57,990 nt of DNA, from positions 1-57,990 of the forward strand of contig CAJTJG010000020.1 of the NCBI GenBank assembly GCA_910576785.1. Direction: 5' to 3'. The translations under genes and the position numbers were made by a program. The notes beneath the pieces were generated by a model. It was not told where the DNA came from and ran no database searches. It saw nothing but the letters and a program-made list of their open reading frames with translations. Origin of the DNA: an uncultured Duncaniella sp. (lineage in GTDB: Bacteria > Bacteroidota > Bacteroidia > Bacteroidales > Muribaculaceae). Below, piece by piece: positions 19,013 through 25,829 of this stretch (the stretch's first letter is position 1; each line of letters starts with the position of its first letter).

Positions 19013-19275
19013 AAATTCTATTTTGGATATTTGTTGTCCTCGATTGGTTTCTACTGGTTTACCTCCCTATTGTGGGAGCCTACGGATTCATTCGTCTACA
19101 GATTGATCCCGATCCGTTGAATACGATTCGCACACCATTTCTCGGAATAGGCAAATTCAGCATCCGTAAAGGTGTATTGATATGGATGATGCAACTGATA
19201 ATGCTCGGCGCTGTTCTCATGCAATATGCCACATGGCATCTTGAGGGCGAGAGTCCGTTCATCCGCATGTGGTGA
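19009..19275 (+). CDS. Small membrane protein (88 aa)
   Basis: Two hydrophobic helices are visible (about 2-27, ILFWIFVVLDWFLLVYLPIV, and about 57-74, LIWMMQLIMLGAVLMQY) around a polar loop. The start overlaps the preceding 35-aa ORF by 4 nt, so the two are coupled. The family is not recognised. A strong hairpin follows. Confidence 0.6.
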   Translation: MKILFWIFVVLDWFLLVYLPIVGAYGFIRLQIDPDPLNTIRTPFLGIGKFSIRKGVLIWMMQLIMLGAVLMQYATWHLEGESPFIRMW

Positions 19276-19280
19276 CAATT

Positions 19281-19335
19281 GTGATGGTCGGTCGCCTCCG
19301 TCTCTTGCTTGCGGAGATGACCGACCATCACTTTA
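19281..19335. terminator. Terminator between convergent genes
   Basis: A perfect 13-bp stem (gtgatggtcggtc at 19281-19293 with gaccgaccatcac at 19319-19331) is followed by 'tttaa'. It lies between the 88-aa gene and the convergent ORF6N gene. Confidence 0.7.
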
Positions 19336-19379
19336 AAGACATGTTTTCCCATTGCGATATCAGCCGCAAGCAGTGGCGG

Positions 19380-20330
19380 CTATAGCATAGAGATCAGTTC
19401 GGTCCCGGTCATCACATCCATCTTTGAGAATGCGAAGAGTTTCTTGCCGAGGTCTTTCAGTGAGGCTCCGATATGATAGACGTCCTCATCTATTATCATG
19501 AAGCGGTCGTGGGCTTTCTGATAGCTATGTAGCGTGACGCCGGGATATTGGGCATTATGCGCAGCCACGTCTTGGCGAAGTTGTCGGGAAATTTGCCCGT
19601 CATGTATGTCGACTGTCACCCCGGACCGACGCTTTGAGAGTTGAAGCAGAACGGAGTCGTCAATATAGTTGTCGATAATGACGATTCTATTCTGAGCCCT
19701 ACGGATGAGATCGGCAACGAAAACGTAAGCATCAAAAATCTGACCTTGGAAGAAAATACCTTCCTTGGGCTTTTTCTCTTCTCCAAGTTTGTCAAGAATA
19801 GCATCTACTTTCTCATCAGTTTTCAACTGCTTCATTTCAAGCCGTTCCATCCGCTGAAATATTGAGGCATTGTTCAAGAGAAAGTTTCGCATTGCTACAA
19901 ACGCCTCAATGATGCGGATACTTGTATGAATTGCCGTCTCGCTCTTCAACACAGCAGATAGCATAGCCACTCCTTGCTCTGTGAAAACATATGGATTGGA
20001 AGTGGAATGTTTCAGTACCTTGAACCGGTCACAATTTGTGACCAGTTCGTCTTTCTCGTTATTGGACAACTGAAATCTAAAGCTTTCCGGGAAGCGTTCG
20101 ATATTACGTTTGACTGCTTGATTAAGCACTTTTGTATCAACTTGATAAAGCTCTGCCAAATCCCTATCAACCATCACTTGATGTCCCCTGATAGTGAGAA
20201 TGCGATTCTCTATGGACATAGGTACGGACTGGTCGCAATTTGCGACCACCTCTATATTAGTATTAATCTCAGAACTGCCTTTTGGCGAGATTCCAGTTAT
20301 CGGTTGTTTATAGTTGTCTTGTTTTGTCAT
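19380..20330 (-). CDS. ORF6N-domain DNA-binding protein with phospholipase-D-like C-terminus
   Basis: This protein is 316 aa from the ATG at 20330. The ORF6N domain is clear: IENRILTIRGHQVMVDRDL, AELYQVDTKVLNQAVKRN, RFPESFRFQLSNNEKDELV and FTEQGVAMLSAVLKS. After a coiled-coil-like linker, the C-terminus has a PLD-like half-site (KAHDRFMIID, then HIGASLKDLGKK), in which the HxK motif is HDR. ORF6N proteins are phage- or plasmid-derived DNA binders, and those with this tail are common in Bacteroidetes. The ATG follows directly after a -7 element (TATATTTG, 20334-20341), so the start could instead be the Met at 20219, just before the domain. Two palindromes lie inside the gene (see findings). 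Confidence 0.8.
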   Translation of the reverse strand: MTKQDNYKQPITGISPKGSSEINTNIEVVANCDQSVPMSIENRILTIRGHQVMVDRDLAELYQVDTKVLNQAVKRNIERFPESFRFQLSNNEKDELVTNCDRFKVLKHSTSNPYVFTEQGVAMLSAVLKSETAIHTSIRIIEAFVAMRNFLLNNASIFQRMERLEMKQLKTDEKVDAILDKLGEEKKPKEGIFFQGQIFDAYVFVADLIRRAQNRIVIIDNYIDDSVLLQLSKRRSGVTVDIHDGQISRQLRQDVAAHNAQYPGVTLHSYQKAHDRFMIIDEDVYHIGASLKDLGKKLFAFSKMDVMTGTELISML

Positions 20331-20336
20331 GCGCAA

Positions 20337-20550
20337 ATATAATCATTCTTAGTGAGATATAGGTATCAAGGTTCTTCCGGATGGTAGGCATAGCCGAGGA
20401 GTTCGCCCGTGGCGATGAGTGGCTTTGATAGTATTTGACGCAGACTTTTTCAGATTTGCTGTAAAAAAACGATTGACAAGTTTATGTCTTTACTTGTCAA
20501 TCGTCTATATTTCAAATATTCAAGCCTATAAAATCGGCTGATTTTTGGCT
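20337..20550 (-). other. Chromosomal flank beyond the element, with a displaced gene terminator
   Basis: There is no clear gene here. A minus-strand reading frame ends in 'GELLGYAYHPEEP' at 20365 but has no start and may be a gene remnant. A 12-bp perfect stem (20469-20480 with 20493-20504) is followed, on the minus strand, by seven T. It is an intrinsic terminator pointing left, about 47 nt beyond the duplicated 3' end of the DUF2795-type gene. Confidence 0.5.
20469..20504 (-). terminator. Minus-strand intrinsic terminator (original terminator of the interrupted gene)
   Basis: The stem acgattgacaag/cttgtcaatcgt is perfect over 12 bp, and the minus strand continues with TTTTTTT (complement of 20463-20469). 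Its place just beyond the duplicated stop codon suggests it ended the DUF2795-type gene before integration. Confidence 0.75.
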
Positions 20551-20571
20551 TAATATTCCTCCTCGTTGAAC
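20551..20571. other. Probable attL of the integrated element
   Basis: The sequence here (20550-20570), read on the minus strand, gives codons for F-N-E-E-E-Y-stop and matches 19 of 21 bases with the 3' end of the DUF2795-type gene at 27297-27317. See the paired attR entry and the finding. Confidence 0.6.
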
Positions 20572-20730
20572 CAAATATGCGACACTGATAACCAATAAAC
20601 TAACCGTAAATTATTGAGATATGGGGACGCATATTTAGCTATAAAATGCTGTAAAAGACCAGTGTGAAGCAGGTGATGAGGTCGAAATTAGGCAAATTCC
20701 TCCTCTATTACAAAGGGGAATATTCGTCCT

Positions 20731-20979
20731 TTATTTATCCTCGTCGGTTGTTGCGGTTGATGGTTTGCGTCCTCGATTTCCGCTCTTGGTGATGAGATTT
20801 CCTTTTCTTATTGTACAATGTGAATTTTGATACGGCTTATCTTCGCTCAGTCCGTAGTTGCGAAGTGAGCCATAAGTTATGCCTAATTGTTGAGGTGTGA
20901 ATATGTCAAAGATTGAGGCAAGGCTTCCGAAGTAGTGATGCCGACCGTCAACCTCAACGTGAATAACTGTTCTTTCCAT
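20731..20979 (-). CDS. Hypothetical element protein (82 aa)
   Basis: A small protein opening MERTVIHVEVDGRHHYFGSL, with a helix-rich middle (TPQQLGITYGSLRNYGLSED) and a basic tail (KSGNRGRKPS). Similar short proteins are familiar as cargo of Bacteroidetes integrative elements, but I cannot name a function; DNA binding is plausible from the GRKP-like AT-hook tail. It is divergent from the next gene and has a minus-strand -7 element at 21003-21010. Confidence 0.6.
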   Translation of the reverse strand: MERTVIHVEVDGRHHYFGSLASIFDIFTPQQLGITYGSLRNYGLSEDKPYQNSHCTIRKGNLITKSGNRGRKPSTATTDEDK

Positions 20980-21002
20980 ATAATTGGGGGTGTTTGTCGA
21001 GG

Positions 21003-21102
21003 CAAAGGTATATCTAATATTGCAAATATTAAAATAATGTCATAAAATTAACACTCTTTAGCTGTCTAAGATTGCAGGTATTAAATATATGTCATACCTT
21101 TG
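21003..21102. promoter_or_regulatory. Divergent promoter region with direct repeats
   Basis: CAAAGGTA at 21003-21010 is a minus-strand -7 element. Its exact reverse complement, TACCTTTG at 21095-21102, serves the plus strand, with ATTG at 21071-21074 as a -33 (20-nt spacer). Between them lie two direct copies of a 26-mer (21019-21044 and 21071-21096, 21 of 26 matching, both ending atgtcata), a likely operator pair. Confidence 0.55.
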
Positions 21103-21139
21103 CATTGTCAACAAGAAACAATAACTCAAACACCATACA

Positions 21140-21472
21140 ATGATGATAAACGCAATCGTAATCAACAACTCCACCGCTCATCGCGCCACCGTAATATCCA
21201 CTCGCACCGAATCTGCCGAAATGGGCATGATGAAAGCAATGCTTATAGACACTCTCAAGGTGAAACTTGCCAACGGCATCGCGCACTTCATTTTTAAGAA
21301 AAAAGATGGCTCATATCGTGAGGCTTGGGGGACAACGCAACACAATCTTGCTTCGGCAAAAATCAATGGTAGAGGTGTGAGCCGTGAGATTTACAAAACA
21401 ACCGCTTACTTCGATGTTGAGTGTGGCGAATGGCGGTCGTTCCGTTGGGAAAATCTTGTGCAAGTTTTCTAA
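21140..21472 (+). CDS. SH3 beta-barrel fold-containing protein
   Basis: This 110-aa protein has two halves: a start rich in Thr, Ala and Met (INNSTAHRATVISTRTESAE) and the conserved stretch VKLANGIAHFIFKKKDGS, then REAWGTTQHNLAS and WRSFRWENLVQ. The pattern fits the small SH3-barrel proteins found on Bacteroidetes mobile elements. The family's role is unknown. It lies directly upstream of the compact recombinase gene. Confidence 0.7.
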   Translation: MMINAIVINNSTAHRATVISTRTESAEMGMMKAMLIDTLKVKLANGIAHFIFKKKDGSYREAWGTTQHNLASAKINGRGVSREIYKTTAYFDVECGEWRSFRWENLVQVF

Positions 21473-21605
21473 TGAACTGAGGGGGCGGTTCTGGAAGCCG
21501 TCCCCAACATTCACTTTCTTTGAGAATTGAATAAAACAACAATATCAAGACTTTAACCAACCGACATAAAACGGTATATACATTAACCTCAACAACGATA
21601 CAAAA

Positions 21606-22193
21606 ATGAGTCTTAAAGGAACAAGAACTACAGCGGATTATATAGAATGGAACACAATGCTAACTCTAATCCGTCGGCTCTATAAAGATGGAGACTATAC
21701 AATGAGCCTCTTTATAGGTTGCGGTTGCTTTTTCGGATTGCGCGTTTCGGATTTGCGTCGGCTCACTTGGAAAATGTTGCTTGAGTCAGACCGTTTCGTC
21801 CTTAACGAACAGAAAACAAATAAGCGTAGAGTAGTCAAGGTAAATGCCGACTTCCGTTCACATATTGAAAAATGTATGTCGGCTTTGGGTGTAGATGATA
21901 TGGACAAACCTTGCTTCATGTCAAGGAAAAATATGGTGTACTCAACACAGCGAATTAACGTCAAGTTGAAAGAGATAAAAAGCAAGTATCACCTAAAAGT
22001 TGATAACTTCTCATGCCACTCTTTAAGGAAAGCATTCGGGCGTAGGGTGTTTGAGCAGAGTGGCGAGAATGCACAACTCGCTCTTGTAAAACTGTCCGAA
22101 CTATTCAACCATTCATCTGTGACAATTACAAAAATCTATCTCGGATTGAGAGAAAAAGAGCTTTTGGAAACCTACGATTTGCTTGACTTTTAG
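21606..22193 (+). CDS. Compact tyrosine recombinase (FimB/FimE-sized)
   Basis: The protein is only 195 aa and consists of the catalytic domain: Arg46 in GLRVSDLRRL, a Lys in the beta-hairpin (EQKTNKRR, 69-76), His138-x-x-Arg141 in CHSLRKAFGRR, His169 in LFNHSS and the nucleophile Tyr178 in TKIYLG. There is no N-terminal core-binding or arm-binding domain of the kind the 434-aa integrase has. FimB and FimE of E. coli have the same size and invert the fim promoter. Here the stop is 29 nt from a 14-bp inverted-repeat pair enclosing a promoter element, which suggests a local DNA invertase. All catalytic residues are present, so it is probably active. A truncated integrase is the alternative. Confidence 0.8.
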   Translation: MSLKGTRTTADYIEWNTMLTLIRRLYKDGDYTMSLFIGCGCFFGLRVSDLRRLTWKMLLESDRFVLNEQKTNKRRVVKVNADFRSHIEKCMSALGVDDMDKPCFMSRKNMVYSTQRINVKLKEIKSKYHLKVDNFSCHSLRKAFGRRVFEQSGENAQLALVKLSELFNHSSVTITKIYLGLREKELLETYDLLDF

Positions 22194-22219
22194 GTCGGTC
22201 GGTTAAATAGATGGCTCTA

Positions 22220-22254
22220 TTTGAGCGTACTTTCACAAAAAAATGCTATCTTTG
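22220..22254 (+). promoter_or_regulatory. Promoter spanning the left inverted repeat
   Basis: The -7 element TATCTTTG (22247-22254) is a full match. The nearest TTTG (22220-22223) is 23 nt upstream, slightly too far, and overlaps the start of the inverted repeat. In the present orientation it would transcribe the leader RNA and the two genes downstream. Confidence 0.5.
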
Positions 22255-22369
22255 CACCGTGATTCCGAATGGAGTCACGGACATATTAAGGAAAGCGTTT
22301 TCGCATCGTTCCAATCGCTGAAACTTCGACAACTTCAACAATACACGGAATGGTGGTGAAAGTACGCTC
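22223..22369. repeat. Candidate invertible segment bounded by 14-bp inverted repeats
   Basis: GAGCGTACTTTCAC at 22223-22236 is repeated exactly in reverse complement at 22356-22369, enclosing 119 bp. The pairing stops at once on both sides, as expected for recombination sites. The enclosed DNA holds a -7 element (TATCTTTG, 22247-22254) now pointing toward the genes at 22542-23668, and a hairpin (22257-22280). Confidence 0.6.
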
Positions 22370-22494
22370 TCTTTGGCTTGTATTGTCATACCCCTATGAT
22401 ATACGGTCAAAGTGGAGTTGCTATCACTTGCCGTGTATTATGGGAGTCGAAGCCCACAGCGATTAGGCGAGTGAAATGAGGCTCCACTTTCTTT
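22255..22494 (+). ncRNA. Structured leader RNA or small RNA (candidate attenuator)
   Basis: From just after the -7 element to 22494 there is no ORF but dense pairing: hairpin 22257-22280; aaagtggag (22409-22417) with ctccacttt (22482-22490); cacttgcc (22425-22432) with ggcgagtg (22466-22473); tggg (22441-22444) with ccca (22453-22456). The long nested stem is followed by 'cttttgt', like a terminator. CAATACA at 22339-22345 can pair either with tgtattg (22379-22385) or, as aatacacgg, with ccgtgtatt (22431-22439), so alternative folds exist. It could be a leader controlling 22542-23668 or an independent RNA. Confidence 0.5.
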
Positions 22495-22541
22495 TGTGTC
22501 TTATCAATAATCAACACATTAACAGCATCGGAGAGCCATAG

Positions 22542-22748
22542 ATGCACGAAAGGAAAACTATGGGTCTTCAAAAGTTTACTTGCCGTCCCTCCGATGAGGA
22601 TATGACTCGCTATGTCATTGAGAAGTACAATGATTTTACTCAACAGTACGAGGTGATAAAAGGGGAGATTTATTCCACCCTCAAGGCCGCACAATCGCGT
22701 GTGCATGAGCTGTTGGAAAAATACAGAGCCGAAAACGAAGATTTCTAA
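22542..22748 (+). CDS. Small hypothetical protein (68 aa)
   Basis: The first ATG gives MHERKTMGLQKFTCRP; the Met at codon 7 is an equally possible start. The protein is polar and mostly helical (a coiled-coil-like stretch KAAQSRVHELLEKYRAENED at the end). No family is recognised. Its stop overlaps the next start as TAATG, so it is coupled with the zinc-ribbon membrane protein. Confidence 0.6.
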   Translation: MHERKTMGLQKFTCRPSDEDMTRYVIEKYNDFTQQYEVIKGEIYSTLKAAQSRVHELLEKYRAENEDF

Positions 22749-23668
22749 TGGCTCTGATACAATGCAGAGAGTGTGGTCGTGACATTTCCGACCAAACTCT
22801 CACTTGTCCCCACTGTGGTGGTCATACTCTTGCGTGGGAGCAAAGAAAGGAAGCTAAACGAATCAGGAATTGCAAATTCTTGTTTAATTTACTTTCTGCA
22901 ATACTCATTTTAACTCTTGCTGCGGGTGTGTACGGAACGTATATATGGCTACCATATATAGTGTCGAAGTGGGGAAGCTATCGCCTTGATGGAGGAAATA
23001 TCGTTGAAATTGGGTTGTCTTTGTGCGGATTTTTTATTGTGTGCTATGCTGTTACAATCAAGAGACCTCGTATATTCAAGGTGGTTTCATTTTCTTTCCT
23101 TGGGGTATTTCTTATCTCTTGCTTAGTTTATATAGGAGTAAACTATGTAACCGATGTGATACCTAAACATAAGTTTATTGATAGCTATTATAATGCAAAT
23201 TCATTACAGAACCTACAAGATAAGATATTGGTAACCGAAGATGATGTAAAGATAACCTTTAATGGTGACCAAGCGTATCTAAAGGGAGACGGTTTAGATT
23301 TGCGACTGAAAGTAGATAGTGTGTCAGAGGGTGGCGAAATCTTTATTCCATGTGAATATACCGAGTTAAAACAACTGCTTTCAGACAATAGTTTTGAGAA
23401 ATATTTCTATACGTCAAAGATACGACATTGTAATAAAGGCATTGGTTGTTTTAGTTTGACACCGAGTTATTATGGTACATTTAGGCTTAGCTATAATGAC
23501 TACTATTTTGTAGCCCCAAAACTCGAATTACGACCAACGTATAAACATTGGAATAGTTCTGTCGGAGATATTGCTTCTGGTGTCACGGTGTCAAGTGCTG
23601 ATAATGCAAACGCTGGTTGGTATGAAATTGTGTGGAGGCATAAAAATTGTCGTATTATTCAGAAATAG
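22748..23668 (+). CDS. Zinc-ribbon membrane protein with a large outer domain
   Basis: In this 306-aa protein, Cys6-x2-Cys9 and Cys20-x2-Cys23 form an N-terminal zinc ribbon. Three hydrophobic helices follow (about 42-66, 82-99 and 107-130). The last 170 residues are soluble and presumably face the periplasm. The layout, a cytoplasmic ribbon tied to the membrane and an external sensor-like part, is often seen in small accessory proteins of unknown role. It is the last gene of the unit that lies downstream of the candidate switch and so may be the product whose expression is varied. I do not recognise the outer domain. Confidence 0.7.
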   Translation: MALIQCRECGRDISDQTLTCPHCGGHTLAWEQRKEAKRIRNCKFLFNLLSAILILTLAAGVYGTYIWLPYIVSKWGSYRLDGGNIVEIGLSLCGFFIVCYAVTIKRPRIFKVVSFSFLGVFLISCLVYIGVNYVTDVIPKHKFIDSYYNANSLQNLQDKILVTEDDVKITFNGDQAYLKGDGLDLRLKVDSVSEGGEIFIPCEYTELKQLLSDNSFEKYFYTSKIRHCNKGIGCFSLTPSYYGTFRLSYNDYYFVAPKLELRPTYKHWNSSVGDIASGVTVSSADNANAGWYEIVWRHKNCRIIQK

Positions 23669-23800
23669 ATATTAGTGAATATTGCAAATCTGACTAACTC
23701 GCTGATTTGCAGAACGCAACCTCAACTTGATTAAAGTCAGCCTCATCGGTATGTACACTTCCAATGAGGTTGAACTGTTTTTGAATATTCGCGGAGGTGG

Positions 23801-24736
23801 TTATGCGGCTTGGTCGAGGAGGTTGTATAGCCAACCGTAATCAGCAGGGCGCAAGGTTTGGGCGAGGTCTCGATATACGGCTATTGTCTTATTAACTGAG
23901 TTGCGGTTATCGTAGAATCGGCTGATGGCTTCGCGGATTTTGGGAATGTCATAGCCAAACTTTTCAAGTACGGCGCATCTCTCAAAGTCTCGGAGTGTCT
24001 TGACCTCTTTTTCCTCAGTTGACATTTTTACGGCAGAGACAATCGCCTCACGAATCGGATTGTTTGAGGCATTAAGCACACTTTGCACCGATGGTGATTC
24101 AATATTGAGGGCATCGCGAATAGCTTGCATGGAGTTGAGATTTAACTCAAGTCGAGTCTTGTCCTTGAAGTAATCCACAACTTCTTGACTATTTTCAAGC
24201 TCGCAGAGGAAGTCAAGGTTTGATTGCTTCTGCATTTCTGCCTCCTTATTATATACTGTGAGCCGTCGTTGGTATTTTGAAGTCTTGACGGTCTTGCGGA
24301 TTACAATACCTCCTCGATATGTCTCAACCGTCCATTTTGGTGATGATATATGCGAAAGTATGAAGTGAGAGAGTCGTTCTGAGTCAATGTTGTCGATGTC
24401 AACAGTCACATCGCACTGTCCAACAACACCCTCATCTATTATTCGTTGGGGATTGAGTGAGAATAACCCAAGGCTATTTATGCGGTCGATGCATTCTGAT
24501 ATTGTTTCGGCACTGATGAGGTGAGGGTATTTCTCACCGAGAATTTTGCCACTAAATTCTATGCTTACCTTAAATTCCGCAGGGGTAACTATCACATGTA
24601 GCGAAGGACGATTGTAGTTAAATTTGTAACGCAGGATTTCACCTCCTTTACTTGTTGCTTCAAAGTGAGGATTGGCTTCATAGCCGCTAATGGCTGATAT
24701 TGGGGCTATGATTTTGATTTTGTCAAATCGGTTCAT
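23801..24736 (-). CDS. Probable replication initiator (phage gene II/X, CRI-like)
   Basis: A 311-aa protein with no membrane segment. The middle reads GQCDVTVDIDNIDSERLSH, then KTSKYQRRLTVYNKEAEMQK, then KTRLELNLNSMQAIRDAL. An acidic strand, a Tyr in 'LTVYNKEAE' and a late 'RLELNL' strand resemble phage/plasmid replication proteins of the filamentous-phage gene II/X group, which nick a double-strand origin through a Tyr. The adjacent NUMOD3-like gene overlaps by 4 nt and lies upstream. The similarity is at motif level only, so a different DNA-binding protein cannot be excluded. Confidence 0.55.
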   Translation of the reverse strand: MNRFDKIKIIAPISAISGYEANPHFEATSKGGEILRYKFNYNRPSLHVIVTPAEFKVSIEFSGKILGEKYPHLISAETISECIDRINSLGLFSLNPQRIIDEGVVGQCDVTVDIDNIDSERLSHFILSHISSPKWTVETYRGGIVIRKTVKTSKYQRRLTVYNKEAEMQKQSNLDFLCELENSQEVVDYFKDKTRLELNLNSMQAIRDALNIESPSVQSVLNASNNPIREAIVSAVKMSTEEKEVKTLRDFERCAVLEKFGYDIPKIREAISRFYDNRNSVNKTIAVYRDLAQTLRPADYGWLYNLLDQAA

Positions 24737-24990
24737 TGCTGTGGGGAATTATGGCTGTTTACTCCATTTTGGATTGTTTTGTCATATTGAGAAGTAGGGA
24801 TAGTTGGTTTTGTTGGCTCGGTAGGTGTTGAGGTCGGGCGGCTCGGCACACCTTGCCAATAGTTTTTCATTCCTTTGCTGATTGCTTCGCGGTGGGTGTC
24901 GCTCTTGGAGCGACCCTTCATTGACTGAGAGATTTTCAATTTTGTCACGTTGCTGAGTTCGCGATACTGTCTTTGGGGTGTTGTATTCAT
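24733..24990 (-). CDS. NUMOD3-like small protein (85 aa)
   Basis: The core 'KISQSMKGRSKSDTHREAIS' with 'KGMKNYW' matches the NUMOD3 motif, a short DNA-binding helix common in homing endonucleases and in small proteins beside Bacteroidetes replication genes. The C-terminal half is low-complexity (Pro, Thr and Ser). It is read together with the putative initiator (ATGA overlap). Confidence 0.6.
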   Translation of the reverse strand: MNTTPQRQYRELSNVTKLKISQSMKGRSKSDTHREAISKGMKNYWQGVPSRPTSTPTEPTKPTIPTSQYDKTIQNGVNSHNSPQQ

Positions 24991-25230
24991 TGTTATGTAG
25001 GGTTATTCATTAAATAAATAGTATGGTAAGTTTGAAAAGTGAAATCTGTGGGAATCCGAATTAGAAAAATTTTCAGACGGTACACGGTATGAGAGTAGCT
25101 GTACTTACTGAAAAGTAAGTATATCAAGAGCCAGGTTACAGCACTTATGTCATTGCGGGATAGGCAGGTAGCCTTATATATAGCCAGCAAACTACCTCTC
25201 CCAGGATGTTCAGCTAAAGCCTCTGAGGTG
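24991..25230. other. Intergenic region upstream of the replication unit; possible origin
   Basis: No convincing gene (a 65-aa minus-strand ORF here has no support). There is a perfect hairpin (tacttact at 25102-25109 and agtaagta at 25114-25121, loop gaaa) and an imperfect IR around 25169-25196 (aggtag...ctacct). Its place just upstream of the initiator pair would suit an origin or nick site, but this is inference. Confidence 0.35.
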
Positions 25231-25539
25231 TCAAGCTGCAGAAATTATCGGCTCTACTTTGCACAATAACAGCAACTTATCTATATCATCCTGCTGATAC
25301 CAATACTTATCACCTATTTGGCTATATCCAAGCAAGCCATCGTCCCTATACTTTTTCAGGAGTTTGTCTTGAATACCCAAAAGTTCTTTAACCTCCTTAT
25401 TATTAAGGATTTTATATGGCTTTACTAATTCTCGCAAGGTTCTGACTTCCCTTGCCAACTCTTTGAGGGCGGTAGCAAGGCTATCCAATTCACTAACCTT
25501 TACTAAAGCCATGTCGCTAATTACTGTCTTCTCTGCCAT
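25231..25539 (-). CDS. Excisionase-like helix-turn-helix protein
   Basis: The protein is 102 aa from the ATG at 25539 (a longer ORF to 25632 has an unlikely Ser/Arg-rich start). The N-terminus is a coiled coil (SELDSLATALKELAREVRTL). The C-terminal half, KILNNKEVKELLGIQDKLLK, then KYRDDGLLGYSQIGDKYWY and QQDDIDKLL, is a MerR/excisionase-type winged helix, as in HTH_17/DUF3853 proteins of Bacteroides elements. Such proteins steer integrase toward excision or regulate element genes. It is co-oriented with the integrase downstream of which it lies. A -7 element lies at 25683-25690. Confidence 0.7.
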   Translation of the reverse strand: MAEKTVISDMALVKVSELDSLATALKELAREVRTLRELVKPYKILNNKEVKELLGIQDKLLKKYRDDGLLGYSQIGDKYWYQQDDIDKLLLLCKVEPIISAA

Positions 25540-25682
25540 TTCAACCCTCCTCCTCGAGGGGTCGCGCATCTCAACGGAGTAGCACCTTGATGACGAAGGT
25601 TGCACGGCTCCTGCCCCGATTTCTCGGCTCAAACTGCTGAATTGCAGTGCAGTCGATGTCGCATTTTTTCTTATCTGCGATG

Positions 25683-25715
25683 CAAAGGTACAACATCCAG
25701 AAAGTCAAAGTCAAG
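25683..25715 (-). promoter_or_regulatory. Promoter of the HTH gene
   Basis: On the minus strand TACCTTTG (25683-25690) is followed by C. A weak -33 (CTTG, 25712-25715) lies 21 nt upstream. The leader to 25539 is about 140 nt. Confidence 0.45.
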
Positions 25716-25829
25716 AAAATAATGTTAAATAATCTTTATCCTATTGCGCATTAAATTTATTTTACAGTAGCGATATGAAACGCCACGAAAAGCGATAAAA
25801 AGCTATGTGTTCGTTTGCAGGTGATGAGG

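Noticed and set aside
20365..20455. Open C-terminal peptide (ending GELLGYAYHPEEP) on the minus strand
   Set aside because: It has no start codon or recognisable family; it could be a gene remnant at the element flank, but the evidence is too thin for a pseudogene call.
21606..22193. The compact recombinase read as a truncated, dead integrase
   Set aside because: All catalytic residues are present in order and the start is clean, which fits an intact FimB-sized enzyme better than decay; still possible if the switch is refuted.
24993..25190. A 65-aa minus-strand frame
   Set aside because: Unusual composition (Tyr/Thr/Ile-rich), no promoter, and overlaps the hairpin-bearing gap; I treat it as non-coding.
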